Below, piece by piece: positions 1 through 5,469 of a stretch of 5,868 nt of DNA. Positions within the stretch are counted from its first letter, which is position 1, and each line of letters begins with the position of its first letter. The notes beneath the pieces are model-generated. The model ran no database searches, had not been told where the DNA came from, and worked only from the letters and a program-made list of their open reading frames with translations. The position numbers and the translations under genes are program-made. The stretch is from an uncultured Eubacterium sp. (GTDB taxonomy: Bacteria > Bacillota > Clostridia > Oscillospirales > Acutalibacteraceae): NCBI GenBank assembly GCA_905233805.1, contig CAJOER010000090.1:1-5868 (forward strand), given 5' to 3'.

Positions 1-15
1 ATGCTATCGATTTAA

Positions 16-300
16 ATCATATATACCGACAGGAAGAAAGGCTTCCTGTATACGCTGATAGGGCTCAGCGGCGGCTCGCTCGGTGCGGCTGCAGCGGCGG
101 CGCTTTGCGTAATATTCAAAGTATATTCAAAGATTAATATTGTACCCGACGTCCTTGCGTCAGCGGTGGGCAACGCAGTAAAAATCTGCCTGCTTCTTGT
201 TATCCCTGCAGGATTTGCGGTGGCAGCGGCGTCGTATATCGTCTTCCTGATTACGTACAGAAAAATCAACAAAACGAATGAAAGAACAATCGTAGTATAA
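16..300 (+). CDS. Small membrane protein, 3' part only, function unknown
   Basis: The frame is open from just after an in-frame TAA at 13-15 to the TAA at 298-300, giving 94 codons, but it has no ATG, GTG or TTG near its beginning. The translation has two hydrophobic stretches, roughly residues 11-36 (with a GGSLG turn and an alanine run) and 56-80, the second followed by a basic tail (YRKIN). This suggests a two-helix inner-membrane protein or the C-terminal end of a larger one. The + strand is favoured over the antisense frame because the stop is followed at once by a strong hairpin terminator reading in this direction. I do not recognise the family; the GGSxG turn recalls DUF1294 proteins, but the rest does not convince. 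The missing start could mean a frameshift near the AT-rich run at 20-27, an upstream part outside the window, or a decayed gene. Confidence 0.5.
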   Translation: MIYTDRKKGFLYTLIGLSGGSLGAAAAAALCVIFKVYSKINIVPDVLASAVGNAVKICLLLVIPAGFAVAAASYIVFLITYRKINKTNERTIVV

Positions 301-325
301 AAAAAGCCCCCGCGGGGGCTTTTTT
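301..325 (+). terminator. Rho-independent terminator after the membrane protein
   Basis: A GC-only stem (GCCCCC at 306-311 pairing with GGGGGC at 314-319) is flanked by A residues at 300-305 and T residues at 320-325. The hairpin starts directly after the TAA stop at 298-300. Because the A and T flanks mirror each other it could also act on minus-strand transcripts. Confidence 0.9.
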
Positions 326-329
326 AATT

Positions 330-357
330 GAGAATTAAAAATGGAAAATGGAGAATT
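330..357. repeat. Short AT-rich direct repeats between two terminators
   Basis: GAGAATT occurs at 330-336 and again at 351-357, around ATGGAAAATGGA at 341-352. Patterns of this kind often appear in multi-copy intergenic repeats of Clostridia, but only one unit is visible here, so membership in a dispersed family is an inference. Confidence 0.3.
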
Positions 358-358
358 T

Positions 359-382
359 AAAAACGGCTTTACAGCCGTTTTT
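359..382 (-). terminator. Terminator of the XRE-family gene, overlapping its stop codon
   Basis: A perfect 10-bp stem (359-368 with 373-382) has a 4-base loop at 369-372. Read on the minus strand, the 3' arm ends in five T residues. The last four sense codons of the minus-strand gene form the 5' arm and the TAA stop (371-369) lies in the loop. The mirrored A/T flanks could let it work in both directions. Confidence 0.8.
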
Positions 383-623
383 CTATTTCGGATATTATAT
401 CGCTCATTTTAATATCGAGAGCTATGGATATTCTGTAAAGGGTTTCAAGGGTGGGCTTTCTTTCGCCTCTTTCGATTGCGGATAAATGCGTTCTGCCTAT
501 ATCGGCAAGTCCGCTCAGTACCTCCTGAGAAACGCCTTTTTGCTTTCTTTTTTCGCAGATAACTTCGCCGACAATCTTTGAATCAAGCTTATGGTCAAAC
601 GATAAACTTACATTTGTAATCAA
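369..623 (-). CDS. Small XRE (Cro/C1-type) helix-turn-helix DNA-binding protein
   Basis: This 84-residue protein is essentially one HTH_3/XRE domain, at about residues 17-72. The helix pair around GVSQEVLSGLADIGRTHLS fits the scaffold and recognition helices, followed by the typical IERGERKPTLETLYRIS segment. It has no dimerisation, membrane or enzymatic domain, so it is probably a dimeric repressor or a regulator of nearby or phage-like genes; its target is unknown. The start is a TTG at 623-621. An in-frame stop lies upstream, no ATG or GTG is available before the domain, and no clear Shine-Dalgarno precedes the TTG, so the exact start is uncertain. A 10-bp hairpin (638-660) lies about 15 bases before the start and could affect translation. 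The gene is divergent from serC and nothing else ties them together. Confidence 0.85.
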   Translation of the reverse strand: MITNVSLSFDHKLDSKIVGEVICEKRKQKGVSQEVLSGLADIGRTHLSAIERGERKPTLETLYRISIALDIKMSDIISEIEKRL

Positions 624-637
624 ATAATTGAGTATAC

Positions 638-665
638 AGACCCGTGATTTTCACGGGTCTTTTCT
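638..665 (+). terminator. Plus-strand hairpin terminator between the XRE gene and serC
   Basis: A perfect 10-bp stem (638-647 with 651-660) with a TTT loop is followed on the plus strand by TTT C TT from 661. Its polarity fits termination of plus-strand transcription, yet no plus-strand gene ends here: the neighbour at 369-623 is on the minus strand. It may stop antisense readthrough before the serC promoter about 85 bases further on. On the minus strand the same hairpin would sit in the 5' leader of the XRE gene. Confidence 0.7.
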
Positions 666-747
666 TTATAAATATAAAAGAAAAGAAATAAGTTTGTGAA
701 AAAAATATCAATCCGTTGTAGGAATGCACAAATGTTTTTATTTCACA

Positions 748-775
748 TTGACAAAAAGTTGAATATCTCTATAAT
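748..775 (+). promoter_or_regulatory. Consensus housekeeping-sigma promoter of serC-serA
   Basis: TTGACA at 748-753 and TATAAT at 770-775 are both perfect matches to the vegetative sigma consensus and are separated by 16 bp. The predicted transcription start near 782 leaves a leader of under 30 bases before the serC ATG. That is too short for a T-box or riboswitch, so regulation, if any, would have to act at the promoter. Confidence 0.88.
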
Positions 776-792
776 AGGCTTAGAATTTAATG

Positions 793-800
793 AAAGAGGT
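793..800 (+). promoter_or_regulatory. serC: Ribosome binding site of serC
   Basis: AAAGAGGT lies 8 bases before the ATG at 809, a standard Bacillota-type Shine-Dalgarno spacing. It fixes the start, which also matches the family N-terminus (MARVYNFSAGPS). Confidence 0.85.
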
Positions 801-808
801 ATATTTTT

Positions 809-1852
809 ATGGCAAGAGTTTACAATTTTTCGGCAGGTCCTTCAACGCTTCCCGAGTCGGTGCTCGCCAAGGCAGGCGCCGAGATTATGGATTATAACGG
901 AAGCGGTCAGTCGGTAATGGAGATGAGCCACCGTTCAAAGTGGTTTGACGATATTATCAAGGAAGCCGAGGTTCTTATGAGAGAGCTTTACAAAATTCCC
1001 GATAACTATAAGGTGCTTTTCCTTCAGGGTGGCGCTTCGGCTCAGTTTTCGGCTATCCCGCTTAACTTTATGAACGGCAGCGGCAAGGCTGATTATATCA
1101 TCACCGGCCAGTGGGCGAAGAAAGCCTTTCAGGAGGCTCAGAAGTACGGCGACGTAAAGGCAGTTGCCTCTTCTGCCGACAAAACCTTCTCATATATCCC
1201 CAAGACGAAGCCCGAGGACTTCAGGGACGACGCTGACTACGTATATATCTGTATGAACAACACTATTTACGGTATCGCTGACGTAAGCTCGTGCGCGCTT
1301 TCCGAGCCGCTTGATATCAGCAAGTTCGGCGTTGTATATTTCGGCGCGCAGAAGAACGTTGCTCCCGCAGGACTCGTTGTTGCAATTATCCGCGAGGACT
1401 TACTCGGCAACGCAAGGGACATCACCCCCGTTATGATGAACTATAAAATTCAGGCGGACGCAGAGTCGCTTTACAACACGCCTCCGTGCTGGACTATTTA
1501 TATCTGCAAGCTTGTGCTTGACTGGATTAAAGAGGAATTCGGCTCACTCGACGCTATGAAGGCGCACAATGAAAAAAAGGCGAAAATCCTTTACGATTTT
1601 CTTGATTCTTCAAAAATGTTCAGAGGTACGGTAGTACCCGAGGACAGAAGCCTTATGAACGTTCCCTTCGTAACCGACAGCGAAGAACTCAACGCGAAGT
1701 TTATCAAAGAGGCAACCGAGGCTGGTTTTGTAAATCTTAAAGGCCACAGAACCGTAGGCGGTATGAGAGCGTCAATCTATAACGCTATGCCGATTGAGGG
1801 CGTTGAAAAGCTCGTTGCATTTATGAAAGCATTTGAGGAGGCTAACGCATAA
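809..1852 (+). CDS. serC: Phosphoserine aminotransferase, with an apparent internal deletion
   Basis: SerC (EC 2.6.1.52) is a PLP enzyme of aminotransferase class V that converts 3-phosphohydroxypyruvate and glutamate into phosphoserine and 2-oxoglutarate, in the cytosol as a homodimer. Visible landmarks: NFSAGP at 6-11, SHRSKWF at 40-46 (His41/Arg42), GGAS at 74-77, Trp102 stacking on PLP, NNT at 150-152, Asp158 contacting the pyridine nitrogen, GAQKN with Gln181 and the Schiff-base Lys182, YNTPP at 222-226 and GHRTVGGMR at 312-320. All key residues are present. However, E. coli SerC has 21 residues between the equivalent Thr153 and Asp174, and here Thr152 and Asp158 are only 6 apart, while spacings on both sides match. 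The protein is 347 residues instead of about 360. About 15 residues thus seem lost in frame near 1271-1276, which may impair folding or may be an assembly error. The stop overlaps the serA start by one base, so the two are cotranscribed. Confidence 0.95.
   Translation: MARVYNFSAGPSTLPESVLAKAGAEIMDYNGSGQSVMEMSHRSKWFDDIIKEAEVLMRELYKIPDNYKVLFLQGGASAQFSAIPLNFMNGSGKADYIITGQWAKKAFQEAQKYGDVKAVASSADKTFSYIPKTKPEDFRDDADYVYICMNNTIYGIADVSSCALSEPLDISKFGVVYFGAQKNVAPAGLVVAIIREDLLGNARDITPVMMNYKIQADAESLYNTPPCWTIYICKLVLDWIKEEFGSLDAMKAHNEKKAKILYDFLDSSKMFRGTVVPEDRSLMNVPFVTDSEELNAKFIKEATEAGFVNLKGHRTVGGMRASIYNAMPIEGVEKLVAFMKAFEEANA
1271..1276 (+). other. serC: Site of apparent in-frame deletion in serC
   Basis: Gly155-Ile156, directly after the conserved NNTIYG, runs straight into ADVSS. 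In SerC homologues the stretch between these motifs normally holds a loop and strand of roughly 14-15 residues, ending in a V-P-(L/I)-(V/A)-A-D pattern. The reading frame is kept, so about 42-45 bases are missing relative to the family. This rests on recalled E. coli residue numbers, not on a computed alignment. Confidence 0.65.
1835..1841 (+). promoter_or_regulatory. serA: Ribosome binding site of serA inside the end of serC
   Basis: GAGGAGG lies within the last codons of serC (Glu-Glu-Ala region), 10 bases before the serA ATG at 1852. With the TAATG stop/start overlap, it indicates translational coupling of the two enzymes. Confidence 0.85.
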
Positions 1853-3012
1853 TGTTTAATATCAAAACTCTTAATAAAATTTCCGACGTAGGCCTTTCAA
1901 AGTTTGACAAGAGCAAGTATGCCTACGGCGATAATATTGAAAATCCCGACGCAATTATGGTAAGAAGCGCGTCAATGCACGATATGGAAATGCCGAAATC
2001 CCTTCTTGCAATCGCAAGAGCGGGCGCGGGCACTAACAATATCCCCGTTGAGGCTTGCGCAGAAAAGGGAATAGTTGTATTCAACACTCCCGGCGCTAAC
2101 GCAAACGCGGTTAAGGAGCTTGTTATTCTCGGTATGCTCCTCTCGTCAAGAAAGGTCACCAAGGCGATTGACTGGTGCAAGACCATAAAGGACGAGGGCG
2201 ACAACGTCGGCAAGACCGTTGAAAAGGGAAAGAGCGCTTTCGCAGGCCCCGAAATCAAGGGCAAAACCCTCGGTGTTATCGGTCTCGGCGCTATCGGACG
2301 CCTTGTTGCAGAGGCAGCCGTTGACCTCGGTATGAAAGTTATCGGCTACGACCCCTTCCTTCCCGAAGGAGCGGAACTTAAAGCGGGAATCACGCTTAAC
2401 AACAATCTTGACGAGATTTTCCCCGTTGCGGATTATCTTACTCTCCACGTTCCGCTTACCGACGAAACGAAGCACCTTGTAAACAAGAAGACCATTGACA
2501 AGATGAAAAACACGGTTCGTATTATGAACTTCGCAAGAGGCGCTCTTGCATGCAGCGCGGATGTTATCGACGCGCTTGACGACGGAAGAATGGCGGCGTA
2601 CGTTACCGATTTCCCCGACGCTGAACTCATCGGCGTTGACGGCGTTATCGCTATCCCGCACCTCGGCGCGTCAACTCCCGAAAGCGAGGAGAACTGCGCG
2701 GCTATGGGCGCTCTCGAACTCATTGATTATCTTGAAAACGGAAACGTTAAGAACTCGGTCAATATGCCCGCGGTAAGCGTTCCGAAGTCAGGCTCGGTAA
2801 GAATTACGGTAATTCACAAAAACCAGCCGAATATGATTTCAACGATTACCGATACAATCTCGAAGGACGGCGTAAATATCGCGTCGTTTGACGACAAGAA
2901 CAAAGGCTCTATCGCATACTCTATTATCGACTGCGACACCGACGTTTCGAGCAACGTAGTCAGCGATATTGAAAAGATTGACGGAGTTATCAGGGTAAGA
3001 GTAATCAAGTAA
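1852..3012 (+). CDS. serA: D-3-phosphoglycerate dehydrogenase with C-terminal ACT domain
   Basis: SerA (EC 1.1.1.95) oxidises 3-phosphoglycerate to 3-phosphohydroxypyruvate with NAD+, supplying the substrate of SerC. The 386 residues fit the short form: a substrate-binding half, a Rossmann NAD domain (about 95-280) and an ACT domain (about 317-386). The nucleotide motif GLGAIGR is at 144-150, and Asp167 at the end of the next strand favours NAD over NADP. The catalytic set reads Arg229 (NFARGA), Glu258 (DFPDAE) and His270 (PHLGAS). In the ACT domain His322, Asn324 and Asn342 match the E. coli SerA residues that bind serine, so feedback inhibition by L-serine is likely. The intervening domain of long actinobacterial-type SerA is absent. 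The gene follows serC with a one-base overlap and ends just before a strong terminator; no serB lies beside it. Confidence 0.95.
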   Translation: MFNIKTLNKISDVGLSKFDKSKYAYGDNIENPDAIMVRSASMHDMEMPKSLLAIARAGAGTNNIPVEACAEKGIVVFNTPGANANAVKELVILGMLLSSRKVTKAIDWCKTIKDEGDNVGKTVEKGKSAFAGPEIKGKTLGVIGLGAIGRLVAEAAVDLGMKVIGYDPFLPEGAELKAGITLNNNLDEIFPVADYLTLHVPLTDETKHLVNKKTIDKMKNTVRIMNFARGALACSADVIDALDDGRMAAYVTDFPDAELIGVDGVIAIPHLGASTPESEENCAAMGALELIDYLENGNVKNSVNMPAVSVPKSGSVRITVIHKNQPNMISTITDTISKDGVNIASFDDKNKGSIAYSIIDCDTDVSSNVVSDIEKIDGVIRVRVIK

Positions 3013-3021
3013 AAAAATAAG

Positions 3022-3055
3022 ACCGCACCGAATTGTTCGGTGCGGTTCTTTTTTT
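3022..3055 (+). terminator. Strong bidirectional terminator after serA
   Basis: An 11-bp perfect stem (ACCGCACCGAA at 3022-3032 with its complement at 3036-3046) and a TTG loop are followed by seven T residues at 3049-3055. The A run at 3011-3018 gives a T run on the other strand, so it probably also ends the minus-strand dehydrogenase frame, whose stop is at 3058-3060. Confidence 0.92.
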
Positions 3056-3057
3056 GT

Positions 3058-3753
3058 TTAGTCTATTTTGCCGGCTTTCTTCATTATGCTGTAACCGAGC
3101 TTTACTACGTTTTTGTAACCGAAGTCGATAAGCTTATCGGGTACGGGGTTGATAGCGGCAAGATACCATGTGTTCTTGCACTTGTAGTTGGTCTTCGGGT
3201 TTTTTGCATAGATTGCCTTCATTACCGTATCAACAAGATATTTCTTGTCGTGCGGGTGGTTCATCGCGGTGCTCATAATGGGCTTGAGAACTTTGAGAAC
3301 GGGAGCGTAATACTCGGTAGTTTCAAGGATTTTTTCATATCCCGCGTTAGCCTGATTGTGCATACCGGTTTTAAAAGAGCCGGGCTGAATTTTAACTACG
3401 TCCAAATCGAGGAAGTTAAGTTCTCTGCGAAGGCCGATAGTATAAGCCTCTACGGCATATTTTGTAATAGCGTAGGGCGCGTTGAAGGGCTGAGGCTTTT
3501 CCCAGCCGCACTCTGAGGAGAAGTTGATAATTCTTCCGCCTGCCTCTTTAATGAGAGGGAATACCGCCTTGTTAAGGCGAATCATACCGAGAACGTTGAT
3601 ATTAATCATTTTTTCAACCGTTTCGGCGATATTGCCTTCAACGAGTGAGGACATCGTGTGAATACCTGCGGCGTTTACTACAACGTCGAGTTTTCCCGCT
3701 TCCTCTTTAATTCTTTCTGCTGCTGCCTCGCAGCTTTCCTTGCTTGAAATGTC
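3058..3753 (-). other. Short-chain dehydrogenase/reductase, C-terminal 231 residues
   Basis: Residues 437-667 of the open frame follow the classical SDR order: a DxS-type strand end, VVNAAG at 461-466, the catalytic Asn in NINVLG at 487-492, NFSS at 513-516, YAITK at 530-534 with catalytic Tyr530 and Lys534, and the IQPG segment at 558-561. The first 50-60 residues, holding the cofactor-binding TGxxxGxG loop, are absent. The C-terminus is longer than in FabG-like enzymes, resembling 17-beta-HSD-like or retinol-dehydrogenase-like SDRs, with a basic tail (KNVVKLGYSIMKKAGKID). The substrate cannot be told. The intact gene would be convergent to serC-serA and share its terminator. Confidence 0.85.
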
Positions 3754-5061
3754 GAGTATTTCGTCTACGATACGTACGATACTATGGGTGCTGTGGGTGA
3801 TACGCTTGGCCATATCTGCGCGTTCGTTGTCGCTCAACAGGGCGTGAGGGTCGCTGATGATCTGAGCATAGCCACTGATGACGTTCAAAGGCGTACGGAT
3901 TTCGTGACTCATGTTCTGCAGGAAGCTTACCTTCATGCGTTCTGCCTCCTGTGCCTTGTCGCGAGCGATGAGCAGTTCACGATTCTGACGCTGAAGACTC
4001 TTCATGTAGCGCGAGCGGTTCCAGCGATAAATCAGAAATCCGATGACCAGAACTGCGATAAATCCAAGATGGAGTGCCCATTGCAGGAGGGCGTTTTTCT
4101 TACAGACGGCATTGTTCAGCGCTTCAGCATTCTCAAGGTCATTGGCCGAACCAACCATCTCTTCACTCATGATGACATTGTCTACTGAGTCCTTGACGGC
4201 CATGTAGCGTTTCTGCGTCTCAAAGGCGCGTATCGTATCACCTGCCAGTTCGTAGATTTCCGTTTGGAACTTATATATATCTGTTGTGTTAGTTAGTTCA
4301 TACGTCTGCTTGATGGCATCATCGTAGCGTTTGTCTGCTGCAGCCTTACAGATGACGGCATAATTATAATAGGTGGTACTGAAGTCCTGCCCCAGCGTCT
4401 TGCGGAGCTTGATGTATTCGTCGAAAGCCTCGTTCACCTGTTCCCAGTCGCGCATAGCGTAAGCCACAATGACCTTGAATCCGATGGCGTCGCTGTATTC
4501 GTAATTGGAATCGTTGGCCCTGATGACTTCAATGGCGCAGTCGAGGTGCTTCATAGCTTCCTTAGGCTGGGTGTCCATCTCGATGTTCGCCAAGTCCATA
4601 TAGAGCGACACGAGATTGGCAGGCTGGGAGTGGTCCACTTGATCCAATGCCTTCTCGAAGTACTGGTGGGCTAGGGGGATATTTCCTCTTAGCGAGTAGA
4701 TGATACCTCGCAGGTGGGTGGTCTTATAGAGTTCACGAGTGGCGCCGCGCTGTTCCATATCTGCCTGCATTGTCATGGTTTTTCGCAGGGCGCGATAGAA
4801 GTGATTGTGATTGACGTCGTAGAGCACTTCGTTCTTCCAACTGAGATAGAATCCGCTAACGTCGCCCTGCTTGAGCAGATAGTTGCGATAGTTGGCATTC
4901 GCTTCGTAGAAAGCGTGCTCGTCGTTCTGATTGAAGGTGATGCGAACTTTCTGCAGCAATCTGCTGGTTGTATCGTCTTTCACCTGAGCTCGCCCAGGTG
5001 TCATGAGGACTACAGACGCTAGGAATATGATGATGGTAGCCAGTTTCCTAAGGTTGACCAT
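3058..5061 (-). CDS. Chimeric open frame: TPR sensor histidine kinase (truncated) joined to short-chain dehydrogenase (truncated)
   Basis: One uninterrupted frame of 667 residues reads from an ATG at 5061 to a TAA at 3058. Residues 1 to about 440 are a Bacteroidota-type sensor kinase: signal peptide, periplasmic TPR region, one membrane helix, and the HisKA helix with SHEIRTP (His386). Residues from about 437 to 667 are a short-chain dehydrogenase/reductase with NAAG, Ser516, Tyr530 and Lys534. Each half lacks exactly what should lie across the join: the kinase has no HATPase domain and no ATP-binding N, G1 or G2 box, and the dehydrogenase has no N-terminal TGxxxGxG motif. Neither half would be expected to work. 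The kinase half has a Bacteroidota promoter and no Shine-Dalgarno, while the dehydrogenase half shares style and terminator with the clostridial serA side. I read this as a join of two organisms' DNA, probably made in assembly, and not as a natural fusion protein. Confidence 0.85.
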   Translation of the reverse strand: MVNLRKLATIIIFLASVVLMTPGRAQVKDDTTSRLLQKVRITFNQNDEHAFYEANANYRNYLLKQGDVSGFYLSWKNEVLYDVNHNHFYRALRKTMTMQADMEQRGATRELYKTTHLRGIIYSLRGNIPLAHQYFEKALDQVDHSQPANLVSLYMDLANIEMDTQPKEAMKHLDCAIEVIRANDSNYEYSDAIGFKVIVAYAMRDWEQVNEAFDEYIKLRKTLGQDFSTTYYNYAVICKAAADKRYDDAIKQTYELTNTTDIYKFQTEIYELAGDTIRAFETQKRYMAVKDSVDNVIMSEEMVGSANDLENAEALNNAVCKKNALLQWALHLGFIAVLVIGFLIYRWNRSRYMKSLQRQNRELLIARDKAQEAERMKVSFLQNMSHEIRTPLNVISGYAQIISDPHALLSDNERADMAKRITHSTHSIVRIVDEILDISSKESCEAAAERIKEEAGKLDVVVNAAGIHTMSSLVEGNIAETVEKMININVLGMIRLNKAVFPLIKEAGGRIINFSSECGWEKPQPFNAPYAITKYAVEAYTIGLRRELNFLDLDVVKIQPGSFKTGMHNQANAGYEKILETTEYYAPVLKVLKPIMSTAMNHPHDKKYLVDTVMKAIYAKNPKTNYKCKNTWYLAAINPVPDKLIDFGYKNVVKLGYSIMKKAGKID
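3733..3759 (-). other. Probable chimera junction
   Basis: Codons 435-443 of the fused frame (Ile-Leu-Asp-Ile-Ser-Ser-Lys-Glu-Ser) fit both families: the end of the second HisKA helix (...EILDIS-S..ES) and the SDR segment after its third strand (DIS..ES then CEAAAERI). A short identical or near-identical stretch in two genomes would let an assembler or a recombination event cross from one to the other without breaking the frame. The precise crossover within this stretch cannot be fixed by reading. Confidence 0.7.
3733..5061 (-). other. TPR-containing sensor histidine kinase, N-terminal 440 residues or so
   Basis: Residues 1-26 look like a signal peptide (positive start, hydrophobic core, PGRAQ cleavage region). 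Residues about 110-290 hold TPR-like helical repeats, such as the one around SLRGNIPLAHQYFEKALDQ at 123-141, which would lie in the periplasm. Residues 327-347 form a membrane helix, followed by a basic and probably coiled-coil linker (348-375). The dimerisation and phospho-acceptor segment has His386 in FLQNMSHEIRTPLN and a second helix ending near IVDEILDIS (431-439). This is the architecture of Bacteroidota TPR sensor kinases; the catalytic HATPase domain that should follow is missing at the join. The ligand or signal is unknown. Start choice: ATG at 5061-5059 in an AT-rich leader without Shine-Dalgarno, about 35 bases from its predicted transcription start. Confidence 0.88.
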
Positions 5062-5098
5062 ATGTGATATTATCGTTTGTTATTGTTAGTTGATGATG

Positions 5099-5130
5099 CA
5101 AAGGTAGTAAATGTACACTAATTACGCAAA
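5099..5130 (-). promoter_or_regulatory. Bacteroidota-type promoter of the sensor kinase
   Basis: On the minus strand a -33 element TTTG (5130-5127) is followed after 20 bases by TACCTTTG (5106-5099), matching the TTTG-N19/20-TAnnTTTG promoter of Bacteroidota primary sigma factor. The predicted start is a few bases further, near 5093. Confidence 0.82.
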
Positions 5131-5307
5131 CGTTTTCGTGGAAAATCTACGAACACCCCATGATTAACATTTGTTGACTTTTTTCAAATACTACCCAATA
5201 TTGAATCTTTGAGGTACAATCATCCCGACTTCCATACAGTCCGACATTAATATATAAATAATAAGGATCGCGCGAGGCTGATAGGGCTGTTACGATGACC
5301 AAAACGC

Positions 5308-5324
5308 TAAAGAAAGTTAAAGAA
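5308..5324. repeat. Paired TAAAGAA direct repeat, 10-bp period
   Basis: TAAAGAA occurs at 5308-5314 and 5318-5324, one helical turn apart, about 20 bases upstream of the -33 element of the ABC promoter. The spacing could suit a dimeric activator, but the motif is short and AT-rich and chance is a fair explanation. Confidence 0.3.
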
Positions 5325-5345
5325 CAGCACTTTTTGCTTGAAAAG

Positions 5346-5377
5346 TTTGGAGCGTAAGCTTATTTTCTCTACTTTTG
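5346..5377 (+). promoter_or_regulatory. Bacteroidota-type promoter of the ABC transporter gene
   Basis: TTTG at 5346-5349 is followed after 20 bases by TACTTTTG at 5370-5377, again matching TTTG-N20-TAnnTTTG. Transcription should begin near 5383, inside the adjoining inverted repeat, leaving a leader of roughly 85 bases. Confidence 0.85.
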
Positions 5378-5379
5378 CA

Positions 5380-5401
5380 GTGTACTAATAAAGTAGTACA
5401 C
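5380..5401 (+). promoter_or_regulatory. Operator-like perfect inverted repeat at the ABC transcription start
   Basis: GTGTACTA (5380-5387) and TAGTACAC (5394-5401) are perfect inverted copies separated by six bases. The site begins three bases after the -7 element, so a bound dimer would block transcription start. ABC ATPase genes of this kind are often controlled by GntR/YtrA-family repressors, and the half-site looks compatible with that group, but no such regulator is in the window. As RNA it could form only a weak 8-bp hairpin without a T run, so a terminator is unlikely. Confidence 0.65.
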
Positions 5402-5469
5402 CAATACAGTGGCTTTCAAAGCTCGATTCAGACAATAAACAATAATACAAACATAAACAATTAAAACGT

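Larger units (their letters stand above)
5062..5469. other. Divergent intergenic region between kinase and ABC gene
   Basis: These 408 bases hold two outward-facing Bacteroidota promoters (5099-5130 on the minus strand, 5346-5377 on the plus strand), an inverted repeat at the ABC transcription start (5380-5401) and a pair of TAAAGAA repeats (5308-5324). The middle, about 5160-5300, is AT-rich and shows no gene, RNA or clear hairpin that I can support. Confidence 0.7.

Noticed and set aside
61..115. GC-rich repetitive stretch (GCGGCGG-type)
   Set aside because: It is explained by alanine and glycine codons of the membrane protein helix and is not a separate repeat element.
12..272. Minus-strand open frame of 86 codons antisense to the membrane protein
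   Set aside because: It is a shadow of the plus-strand frame: its composition is not protein-like for any family I know and no terminator or ribosome site supports it.
776..808. Riboswitch or T-box leader for serC
   Set aside because: The leader between the predicted transcription start and the ATG is under 30 bases, too short for either.
2146..2661. Minus-strand open frame of 171 codons inside serA
   Set aside because: It is antisense to a well-conserved SerA, and its length comes from GC-biased codons on the coding strand.
3058..5061. A novel natural sensor kinase-oxidoreductase fusion
   Set aside because: Both halves lack essential parts exactly at the join and the genomic style changes there, so an assembly chimera is more likely; kept as a finding to test, not claimed as a new system.
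5135..5153. Inverted repeat TTCGT-N9-ACGAA upstream of the kinase promoter
   Set aside because: Only five bases per arm with no extension; expected by chance in a region of this size.
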